NCBI GenBank assembly: GCA_017444045.1
Contig: JAFSXO010000234.1
Location: 1 to 8,682 of the forward strand
From: a bacterium
GTDB taxonomy: Bacteria > Vulcanimicrobiota > Xenobia > Xenobiales > Xenobiaceae
Length of the DNA: 8,682 nucleotides
Direction of reading: 5' to 3'
Numbering within the stretch: the first letter of the stretch is position 1; the number at the start of each line of letters is the position of its first letter. The notes beneath the pieces were generated by a model, which was not told the DNA's origin, made no database searches, and saw only the letters and a program-made list of their open reading frames with translations. Shown here piece by piece: positions 1 to 6,033 of the stretch. Both the position numbers and the translations under genes were made by a program.

Positions 1-1152
1 ACCAGCATGGGCCTGCGCGGGCCTAAATCGTTGGTTCCTCTGCGCGGCGGCTATACGTTTTTGGATATTCTGGTTCATCAGATCTTACATTATCGCGAAG
101 ATTGGCATGTGCGCTGCCCGCTGATACTGATGAACAGCTTTCATACCACCGAGAACACGCGGTTTCATCTGTCACGGTATCCCAAGCTGGCCGCTCAGTG
201 CGTGCCTCTGGAGCTGCTGCAGTCGCGTGTTCCCAAGGTTATGGCCGATGATTATAGTGCGGCGGTATGGCGCGACAATCCCGAACTGGAATGGTGTCCT
301 CCCGGCCATGGCGATGTATATTTCAGCCTCTACCATACTGGCATATTAAAATCCCTTATAGACGCGGGCTTTCAGTATATTTTTCTTTCAAATATTGACA
401 ATTTGGGCGCCGTTGTCGATGAGCGTATTTTGCAGTATATGCACAGCAATGATATAGATTTTTTAATGGAAGTAGCTGTGCGTTGCGCCATGGATCGCAA
501 GGGCGGTCATTTGGCCAGGTATAATGACGGGAAATTAGTGCTGCGGGAATCGGCAATGTGTCCCCCGGACGAGATTGAAGAATTTCAGAACATTGAGCAC
601 TACGGCTATTTTAATACGAACAGCCTATGGGTTAGCATTAGCGCTCTGTGCCGTCTTTTAGAACTGCATGGAGGTCTGTTTGAATTGCCGCTTATCGTCA
701 ATCGCAAGACCATAGACCCCCGCAATACCAATTCCCCTAAGGTCGTGCAGCTGGAAACGGCCATGGGCGCGGCTATATCCCTGTTCCCCCATGCTCAGGC
801 CATAGTGGTTCCCCGGCAGCGCTTTGCCCCGGTAAAGACAGTTGCGGATCTGATAGCTCTGCGCTCTGACGCCTATGAGCTTTCCGAGGATTATCAGATT
901 CGTTTGGTGCCGTCCCGCAAAATGCCGCCAGTGGTCGAGGTCGGTAGCGATGTTCGCTTTGTCGGCGATATTGAGCGCATTATGCCCTACGGAGTTCCTA
1001 GCCTGCGCGAATGCAATAGGCTGCGCCTGTCAGGACCGGTAAGCTTTGGACGAAATGTTCGCTGTGTAGGAGACGTTAGTATCGCAACTGACACGTTCTA
1101 TGAAATTCCCGTTGGTGCGGTGTTGGGAGATTCTGCTGAGCGAGCAGGTTAG
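1..1152 (+). CDS. UTP--glucose-1-phosphate uridylyltransferase, eukaryotic (UDPGP) type, 5'-truncated
   Basis: This enzyme makes UDP-glucose and pyrophosphate from UTP and glucose-1-phosphate in the cytoplasm, supplying glycogen, polysaccharide and glycolipid synthesis. The frame is open from base 1, and its first residues, TSMGLRGPKSL, are the end of the family's Gly-rich nucleotide-binding loop (usually LNGGLGTSMG...). The true start is therefore upstream, and the Met at base 7 is internal. Further family signatures follow in order: PPGHGD (about residues 98-103 from that Met), SNIDNLG (128-134), a KGG segment, FNTNSLW (about 202-208), QLETAMGAA, and VPRQRFAPVKT, whose Lys is conserved in the family. 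A short left-handed beta-helix-like tail ends in IPVGAVLGD. This is the UDPGP family shared with eukaryotes, not the GalU nucleotidyltransferase family usual in bacteria. The product identification is firm. Whether UDP-glucose or another UDP-sugar is preferred cannot be proved from sequence. Confidence 0.93.
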   Translation, partial: TSMGLRGPKSLVPLRGGYTFLDILVHQILHYREDWHVRCPLILMNSFHTTENTRFHLSRYPKLAAQCVPLELLQSRVPKVMADDYSAAVWRDNPELEWCPPGHGDVYFSLYHTGILKSLIDAGFQYIFLSNIDNLGAVVDERILQYMHSNDIDFLMEVAVRCAMDRKGGHLARYNDGKLVLRESAMCPPDEIEEFQNIEHYGYFNTNSLWVSISALCRLLELHGGLFELPLIVNRKTIDPRNTNSPKVVQLETAMGAAISLFPHAQAIVVPRQRFAPVKTVADLIALRSDAYELSEDYQIRLVPSRKMPPVVEVGSDVRFVGDIERIMPYGVPSLRECNRLRLSGPVSFGRNVRCVGDVSIATDTFYEIPVGAVLGDSAERAG

Positions 1153-1274
1153 TCTGTTTGATTTGCTCGATTGTACGCAAACATGATTGCATCGCTAACG
1201 CAAATGAATACGCATACCGTGCCATTGCTTCCTTAAGTTATTGGCATGGGCAGATTAGTTTGTGAGGTATAAAT

Positions 1275-1769
1275 ATGCGGCGTGCGGTTTATCCCGGCAG
1301 TTTCGATCCGCTGACTAATGGTCATTTGGATATTATTAAACGCGCTGCCATAATAGTAGATGAGCTGATCGTGGCTGTCGTGTGCAACCCGTCGAAGTCT
1401 CCTTTATTCAGTCTTGAAGAACGGCGGCAGATACTCTGCGAATGCCTAAAGAATGTGCCTGGGGTGCGGGTGGGCTGCTTTGAGGGGCTGCTGGTCGATT
1501 ATATGCGCGCCCAGCAGGCGAATATTATCGTTAAGGGCTTGCGGGCTGTCTCCGATTTTGAGGTGGAATTTCAGATGGCCCTGATGAACCGCGCGCTGGC
1601 TTCTGAAATTGACACCATATTTCTGATGACCTCGGCTAAGCACGCCTTTCTCAGCTCCAGCGCGGTCAAGGAAGTGTTCAAGCTTGGCGGCAAGGTCAGC
1701 GATATGGTTCCCCAAAGCGTGGAGAGGCATCTGCTGGATAAGTTTGGGTACGATAAAGCCAACTGTTAA
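1275..1769 (+). CDS. coaD: Phosphopantetheine adenylyltransferase (CoaD)
   Basis: CoaD transfers the AMP moiety of ATP to 4'-phosphopantetheine, giving dephospho-CoA, the penultimate step of coenzyme A synthesis in the cytoplasm. The 164-residue length is normal for the bacterial hexameric enzyme. The N-terminus YPGSFDPLTNGH (residues 6-17) carries the T/HxGH nucleotidyltransferase motif. Residues 88-106, beginning GLRAVSDFEVE and ending MNR, form the conserved substrate-binding segment. LSSSAVKEV (126-134) matches the ISSTxVKE ATP-binding motif. A TGAGGT ribosome binding site (1263-1268) lies 6 bases before the ATG, which fixes the start. The gene sits 122 bases after the UDPGP gene on the same strand and converges on the next gene. 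Joint transcription with the upstream gene is possible, but I see no convincing promoter or terminator in the gap. Confidence 0.97.
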   Translation: MRRAVYPGSFDPLTNGHLDIIKRAAIIVDELIVAVVCNPSKSPLFSLEERRQILCECLKNVPGVRVGCFEGLLVDYMRAQQANIIVKGLRAVSDFEVEFQMALMNRALASEIDTIFLMTSAKHAFLSSSAVKEVFKLGGKVSDMVPQSVERHLLDKFGYDKANC

Positions 1770-1807
1770 GAGAATTAGGTAAGTTAGGCACACTTAAGCG
1801 GAGCTGA

Positions 1808-1873
1808 AGCGTCAGGCGTGCCGTGGCGCGGCTGACGCTATGCCATAGAGCAGCTGTATAGTTGCGGCTATAC
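1808..1873. other. Two hairpins in the convergent coaD / propeller gap
   Basis: The gap between coaD and the convergent minus-strand gene holds two inverted repeats. The first pairs AGCGTCAG (1808-1815) with CTGACGCT (1832-1839), an exact 8-bp stem around 16 GC-rich bases. The second pairs GTATAG (1856-1861) with CTATAC (1868-1873) around 6 bases. Hairpins between convergent genes often end transcription from both sides. Neither is followed by a clear T-run on either strand, so a terminator role is an inference. Nothing else is evident in 1770-1919. Confidence 0.35.
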
Positions 1874-1919
1874 CGATGCCGAGGCTAGGACGGTGCGGAA
1901 GCTGCGCAGCCTTGAGGGA

Positions 1920-3305
1920 TTATTGAGCGGCGAACAGGCTTTTCCAGGATGAGGCGGCGCACTGTAAGGCAGAGGCCAGCTCGTAAAGCGTGGTCGGCGG
2001 GGCGCTATTTCCATCTAGGCTGACCCGCTGAGGGGAAATGCTGTCGACTGAGCTGATATAAAGCTGCTCCGAAGAGGACAGGCGGGAGGTTACGGCCAGA
2101 TAATTGCTGCTTTGGGCTAGGCTTATCGACGTCGGCTGGAGCTTCAGGCTGTTGCTGTCTGCCAGGATGCTGCTCGAATTGGAGGCAAAATTGTACTGAA
2201 GCAGCCGTTCGCTGCTTATAAGATAAACCTCGGAGCTGTCGGAGTGCATCTGAGGTATTAAAGTCTTTTCCTGCTCATAGGTGCGCAGCCGCACGGTGCG
2301 CAGATCGGCGCCGTTTTGGTATAAAGCGATATCGGCGTATCCGTTGAAGCTGGCTACACAGGCTAGCCGTGAGGAATCCTTGCTCCAGGCAGTCGCGACG
2401 GCATGAGGCTCTGTTGCGGAATAGTTTGTATAGGCCAGTTTTTTTGCAAGGCGATCCAGAACCCACACGCTATACTGAGCGGTTTCACCGTCGCTTTGCT
2501 CATCCTCGGCGGGAATAGCGCTGGGGCTCTGCTGGCTGGCTTCGGCTCCCGGTGGCAATGCCGGAGGAGCGGCCTTGTCAGATAATGCTGAGGCTTTGGG
2601 AACGCTGCGCAGCACTATGGCCAATGAGCTGGCATCTTTATTGGGATTGGCCGAATCGATGCTGACTTCCACTGAGGGCCGATTGGGAATGGCTACGATT
2701 TTTGACAGCTCGGGATTTTGGGGTGACCAGGTCAGCAGCTCTATCTCGTCGGCATTAGTCTTAGTGTTATGCAGGTTGCGCTGTAGGAAGACCTCGTTCC
2801 CGCTGTGACCGATTAGGCGGACCGTGGTGTCGCTGAATGCATATTTATTCAGAGAGCGGCTGCTGAGCGCTATGGTCAATAGAGTCAGCTGCTTAGTCTG
2901 GCTGTCGCTTTGATGCAGTACAATGGTGTCGTCATTGTCAAACCAGCCAAGTATACGATAAGAGGTGTCGATATCTTTGACGATAAGCGATGACGAATCG
3001 GCGTGATTATCGACTGTCCAAAGCGAGCATTTGCTCGTTTGCCCGCTGGCGGCTTCTGGCTGATCCTGCAGAAATGCTAGACGGTCGCCCTGATTAGACC
3101 ATACGGGATTAAAACAGTTTAGCGGAGGTGTTTCGTCGAGAGCCGTTTTCCATTGGCATAAATAAACGCTGCCATACGCTAAAGCCGCCAGCACGAGAAT
3201 CAGATAGCTGAACCCGATTAGCAAATCGCGTTTGGTGCCCTCGCGCCGCGGGCGAGGAAGGGACTGTGAGGAATCTCCTGAGGAATTGTTTAGGCTTTTT
3301 TGCAT
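1920..3305 (-). CDS. Membrane-anchored TolB/WD40-like beta-propeller protein, function unknown
   Basis: I do not recognise a named gene. The chain starts with a Ser/Asn-rich stretch, then a basic patch (RPRREGTKR), then a hydrophobic helix beginning DLLIGFSYLILVLAALAYG, with no lipobox or clear signal-peptidase site. This predicts a bitopic protein with its N-terminus in the cytoplasm and its body in the periplasm. The body contains repeats resembling TolB/PD40 propeller blades, for example NPVWSNQGDRLAFLQ and TAWSKDSSRLACVAS followed by an ADIALYQ strand. A Pro/Ala/Ser/Glu-rich insertion of roughly 40 residues interrupts the propeller in the middle. Two starts are possible: ATG at 3305 (461 residues), with GGAAA about 10 bases upstream, and an in-frame TTG at 3365 (481 residues) with poor spacing to its nearest AGG. 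I chose the ATG. The gene lies just after the HAD gene (23 bases from its stop to the TTG), so the two are probably co-transcribed. A scaffold or sensor role is only a guess. Confidence 0.75.
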   Translation of the reverse strand: MQKSLNNSSGDSSQSLPRPRREGTKRDLLIGFSYLILVLAALAYGSVYLCQWKTALDETPPLNCFNPVWSNQGDRLAFLQDQPEAASGQTSKCSLWTVDNHADSSSLIVKDIDTSYRILGWFDNDDTIVLHQSDSQTKQLTLLTIALSSRSLNKYAFSDTTVRLIGHSGNEVFLQRNLHNTKTNADEIELLTWSPQNPELSKIVAIPNRPSVEVSIDSANPNKDASSLAIVLRSVPKASALSDKAAPPALPPGAEASQQSPSAIPAEDEQSDGETAQYSVWVLDRLAKKLAYTNYSATEPHAVATAWSKDSSRLACVASFNGYADIALYQNGADLRTVRLRTYEQEKTLIPQMHSDSSEVYLISSERLLQYNFASNSSSILADSNSLKLQPTSISLAQSSNYLAVTSRLSSSEQLYISSVDSISPQRVSLDGNSAPPTTLYELASALQCAASSWKSLFAAQ

Positions 3306-3388
3306 ATTGCTGTTTTCCGGTTGGCTTTTGCTAATCGCTGGGGCTTGGCGCGTAGCTGCGTTCAAACCTGGGGAAAATAAAGTGGAGC

Positions 3389-4015
3389 TTATGCCAATAA
3401 CGAACGGATTGCGCTGTTTAGCTCCAGGGCAGAATCGATAACTATCGAAGGCTCGGCCGCGCGTACGCGCTGAGGAGTAACCCAGCCGTAGGAGGCCCCT
3501 ATCGTTGGGAGCTTGTTAGCTTTTCCCGAAGCTATATCTAGCGGCGTGTCGCCGATCATGACGGCTTGGCTGCATTCCAGTATCTCCAGAGTGCGGGCTA
3601 TTTTGCCGACCTTATCGCTAACGCCGTCATCGCCAGTTATGTAATCTATGTAGCTGTCTAACGCGGAGGCCTGCAGGCGCTTCAGAATGGTATCGCGCGG
3701 GGTCGTGGAGACGATAGCTAAACGGTAATCGCGGTGCAGGTCGCTGAGGGTTTCCGGTACGCCGGGGTACAATTTCAGCGGCGCGTAATTGGTGCCGTGA
3801 TTGATGAATGAGGCTATCATGGGCAGCTCTTCTGGGGTAAAGCCCATTTCAAAATAATTATTTTCCCAGGCAGGGTTGTACCATTCGCGAAACTCTTCTA
3901 GACTGTTGATGGGCAGATATTTGCCGTATTTCTGACAGAGCTGACAGTACAGATCGTAGTACATGTACGTAGAATCGATTAAAACTCCGTCCCAATCAAA
4001 TAAAACTGCTTTCAT
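3389..4015 (-). CDS. HAD-superfamily hydrolase, phosphoglycolate phosphatase-like
   Basis: This is a cytoplasmic phosphatase of the haloacid dehalogenase superfamily, 208 residues, close to the usual length of Gph/PpaX/beta-phosphoglucomutase-like members. Motif I is FDWDGVLIDS (residues 6-15), with D7 the predicted nucleophile and D9 the acid/base. Motif II is IVSTTPR (101-107, S103 or T104), motif III is the Lys of KVGK (K138), and motif IV is IGDTPLD (154-160) with acidic metal ligands. A helical cap of about 70 residues lies between motifs I and II, as in subclass I. All catalytic residues appear present, so an active enzyme is expected. The substrate (phosphoglycolate, pyrophosphate or a sugar phosphate) cannot be read from the sequence. 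It starts at an ATG with AGGAAAG about 10 bases upstream. It is the first gene of a minus-strand pair with the propeller gene and is divergent from the lipoprotein gene. Confidence 0.88.
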   Translation of the reverse strand: MKAVLFDWDGVLIDSTYMYYDLYCQLCQKYGKYLPINSLEEFREWYNPAWENNYFEMGFTPEELPMIASFINHGTNYAPLKLYPGVPETLSDLHRDYRLAIVSTTPRDTILKRLQASALDSYIDYITGDDGVSDKVGKIARTLEILECSQAVMIGDTPLDIASGKANKLPTIGASYGWVTPQRVRAAEPSIVIDSALELNSAIRSLLA

Positions 4016-4064
4016 AACCTAAAAACTTTCCTGTCTTGCTAGGCTGTTCCTGCCTATACCTTTC

Positions 4065-4093
4065 TTTCCAATGCTCGCCTGTATTATTATAAG
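4065..4093 (+). promoter_or_regulatory. Candidate sigma70-type promoter for the lipoprotein gene
   Basis: TTTCCA (4065-4070, 4 of 6 matches to TTGACA) is followed, after exactly 17 bases, by TATAAG (4088-4093, 5 of 6 matches to TATAAT). The region is the shared upstream gap of two divergent genes, where promoters are expected. Transcription from here would give a leader of roughly 100 bases before the ATG at 4205. The complementary strand also reads TATAAT in this AT-rich patch and could serve the HAD gene, but I see no good -35 element for it. Confidence 0.35.
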
Positions 4094-4144
4094 CAGTGCC
4101 GGCGCGGAAGCTGGTGCAGCGCGAATTTGTTTGCTAAACACTAA

Positions 4145-4168
4145 TTGATTCTAGCAGAAGGGAATCAA
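4145..4168 (+). repeat. Perfect 7-bp inverted repeat in the lipoprotein leader
   Basis: TTGATTC (4145-4151) is the exact reverse complement of GAATCAA (4162-4168), with a 10-base spacer. It lies between the candidate promoter and the lipoprotein start, 36 bases before the ATG at 4205. It could be an operator half-site pair or an mRNA hairpin. The sequence after it on the plus strand is A-rich, not T-rich, so it does not look like a terminator. A match this short may also be chance. Confidence 0.3.
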
Positions 4169-4204
4169 AAAATACTGCTTAAACTGCGAAATATGGATAT
4201 TAAT

Positions 4205-5935
4205 ATGAAGTTTAATTTATTTTCTTATAAACAATCTTCTCAGCATTCTCCTTCGGTACACCGCGGCGGTTTTGGTCGGCTGGCTTTGTGTGCGGCCCTG
4301 CTGTTAAGTCTCAGCGGCTGCGGCTTATTTGATGACGATGACAAACCTGGCACAGTGAATTTCGACCTGGAAACCTCGGATTCGCCGACCAAGCCGAACA
4401 TTAATGTTCCGGAAAACACCTCACGCTTTCTCATGGAGCTTATCAGCGAAACAGGCCAAAAAGCCAGCGACTCTAGTGACTCAAGCGAAGCCGAGGCTGA
4501 TAGCGGTGACGATGACAACAGCGGCTCGGATGAAAGCAGCGAGAGAGCTAGCCTGCGCGGCATCGATATGGATGCTGAGTACCTCGATGCGGATAACGAT
4601 GCCGAGGGTGAGAGTGGCGCTGCGGATGACGGCTCTGACGATACTGAGGATGATGGCTCAGATGATACTGAGGATGATGGCTCAGATGATACCGAAGATG
4701 ACGGCTCTGACGATACCGAAGGCGATGGCTCAGATGATGATGGCAGCGCCGATGGGGAAGACGATTCCTCCGATGGTGAGGAGGCTAGCTCCGAAGCCAG
4801 CTCTAGCGGAAATGGCGTGGAAACGACCTGCTCGATATTCCCCGCTTCTTATTCCGTAAGCCAGGATTACAAGGCCGGCGACAGCGTTTCGATGAGCATA
4901 TCCGATGTGGCCAGCGGCTCGTGGATTCTGCGGGTGAGCGCTTTGGATTCCTCGAATAAGGTGCTGGCCCATTTCCAAAAGGCTGTGACGCTGAGCAGTG
5001 GCCAGGAAGCCGATATGTCGGGCTGGCTCAATTCCGGTCCCGCGCCCGAGGGCTATTTCTTTATGTCCTCACCAGGCTCGAGCGCGGTTACCCGTCTGTC
5101 GCTAATGTCAGAGGATATTCAGGAACTTCGCGTCTCTGGGCATTATCCCGCTGTTTTGTTTTTCAAGGAAGGATTAGCAGCGCCAGTTGGCTCTCTTCTT
5201 CACGCTATTACTGGGGCCACGGATCTGCTGGATCTGTCCGTAAAGACTAGTGGCACCGACTGTGACATTGACGATCAGTATATACCGGGCAACAATAGCT
5301 GCGTGGCCTCTGATGGCAGCGCTGTAATCTCATATTATAATGACAACGGGGTGCGTTTTTACGATTACGATTCGCATACCTATTCTGACTTGCTTTATAC
5401 GGGAAATGGTGCCAGCGAGCTTAGCAATGTCGTTAACGGCTATGTTTGGGTAAGCAATGAGAAGTCACGCGACCTAACTAAAATCGATATCGCTAACCAG
5501 ACAACCGTGGGTGGCAATTTCTCCAGCGGCGATACGGTCAAGAAGCTTAAGCTTAACGATACTGGTTCCCGTATGTGGACGCTATGTATGGAGCCGACTC
5601 CCTGCGTGCGTGTTATCGATACGGCTGGCAGCAATCTTGATAATTATACGACTCAGATCGTCAGCCCTTCGGATCTGTGGATAGTCGATGATTTGGTGTG
5701 CGTTAACGAAAGCAGCCGCGGCGAGGTGGTGTTCTTTGAGGAGAGCGATACCTGCAATGAATTAGAGCGGATTCCTATCAGCGAGGGTGTGGGCGATGTG
5801 GTCTTTAGCGACGGATACCGCCTCTACGTTAAGACTAATCAGAGCAGCCTGGCTGTGGTCGATTTGGCCACCCGCTCCTATAATAAGACGATCAAAATCA
5901 CTGGCGAATGCAGTAGTATGGTCTTGATGCATTAA
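4205..5935 (+). CDS. Lipoprotein with acidic Asp/Ser repeat tether and C-terminal beta-propeller
   Basis: I do not recognise a named family for the whole protein. From the ATG at 4205 (576 residues) there is a long, polar N-region, then ALCAALLLSLSGCG with a lipobox LSGC and acylated Cys39. The +2 residue is Gly, so there is no inner-membrane retention Asp. The mature protein begins with a low-complexity Asp/Ser/Glu-rich segment (about residues 41-200) containing four exact DDGSDDTE repeats (141-172) and almost no hydrophobic residues. This is probably an extended, flexible, highly negative tether. A beta-rich, Ig-like stretch follows (about 207-330). The last 210 residues resemble YVTN-type propeller blades, for example WVSNEKSRDLTKIDIAN and RLYVKTNQSSLAVVDLATR, with paired Cys (MEPTPC region, DTCNE). 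An outer-membrane or surface binding role is inference. ATG 4205 was chosen because it directly precedes the signal peptide and has GGA 7 bases upstream; ATG 4193 and TTG 4145 are in frame but lack an RBS. Confidence 0.8.
   Translation: MKFNLFSYKQSSQHSPSVHRGGFGRLALCAALLLSLSGCGLFDDDDKPGTVNFDLETSDSPTKPNINVPENTSRFLMELISETGQKASDSSDSSEAEADSGDDDNSGSDESSERASLRGIDMDAEYLDADNDAEGESGAADDGSDDTEDDGSDDTEDDGSDDTEDDGSDDTEGDGSDDDGSADGEDDSSDGEEASSEASSSGNGVETTCSIFPASYSVSQDYKAGDSVSMSISDVASGSWILRVSALDSSNKVLAHFQKAVTLSSGQEADMSGWLNSGPAPEGYFFMSSPGSSAVTRLSLMSEDIQELRVSGHYPAVLFFKEGLAAPVGSLLHAITGATDLLDLSVKTSGTDCDIDDQYIPGNNSCVASDGSAVISYYNDNGVRFYDYDSHTYSDLLYTGNGASELSNVVNGYVWVSNEKSRDLTKIDIANQTTVGGNFSSGDTVKKLKLNDTGSRMWTLCMEPTPCVRVIDTAGSNLDNYTTQIVSPSDLWIVDDLVCVNESSRGEVVFFEESDTCNELERIPISEGVGDVVFSDGYRLYVKTNQSSLAVVDLATRSYNKTIKITGECSSMVLMH
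4625..4744 (+). repeat. 24-bp tandem repeat encoding DDGSDDTE (four units plus a degenerate fifth)
   Basis: Four consecutive 24-base units (4625-4720) each encode DDGSDDTE, followed by a degenerate unit encoding GDGSDDDG (4721-4744). The units differ only at synonymous positions. Units 1 and 4 share the GGCTCTGAC wording and units 2 and 3 share GGCTCAGAT, while units 1 and 2 end ACTGAG and units 3 and 4 end ACCGAA. Such an in-frame tandem array can change copy number by slippage or recombination without breaking the protein. Confidence 0.93.
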
Positions 5936-6022
5936 TCGATTCGGCAAAGGAAATACTGTTTTTTGCATAGAACAGCATAAGGTTATATTGAGGAGTAAAC
6001 TCTTAAAACTGCTATTCCGCTG

Positions 6023-6028
6023 TGGAGG
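6023..6028 (+). promoter_or_regulatory. Ribosome binding site that decides the ABC ATPase start
   Basis: TGGAGG lies 5 bases before the ATG at 6034. A longer in-frame GTG at 6022 overlaps this site and would have no RBS of its own, so the ATG is the start. Confidence 0.8.
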
Positions 6029-6033
6029 CACGC

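Noticed and set aside
1141..1169. CGAGCA...TGCTCG inverted repeat at the 3' end of the UDPGP gene, considered as a terminator.
   Set aside because: The stem is 6 bp with a 17-base loop, and no T-run follows.
1175..1204. Two copies of ACGCAAA in the gap before coaD, considered as regulator sites.
   Set aside because: Seven-base direct repeats with no further structure are expected by chance. I found no acceptable promoter beside them.
1446..1793. A minus-strand open frame of 115 residues over coaD.
   Set aside because: coaD is unambiguous on the plus strand, and the reverse frame shows no family features.
4322..4345. DDDDK right after the lipobox Cys, which matches an enteropeptidase recognition site.
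   Set aside because: The segment is Asp-rich throughout, so a chance match is expected. There is no context for such processing in a bacterium.
4580..4625. DADNDAEGE resembles the start of an EF-hand or dockerin calcium loop.
   Set aside because: The Gly at loop position 6 and the Glu at position 12 are missing, and there are no flanking helices. It fits better as part of the low-complexity acidic tether.
4404..4859. A 151-residue open frame in +1 relative to the lipoprotein, rich in Met, Ala and Lys.
   Set aside because: It is a by-product of the GAT/GAC repeats read out of frame. It has no ribosome binding site and no domain-like sequence, and the lipoprotein frame explains the region.
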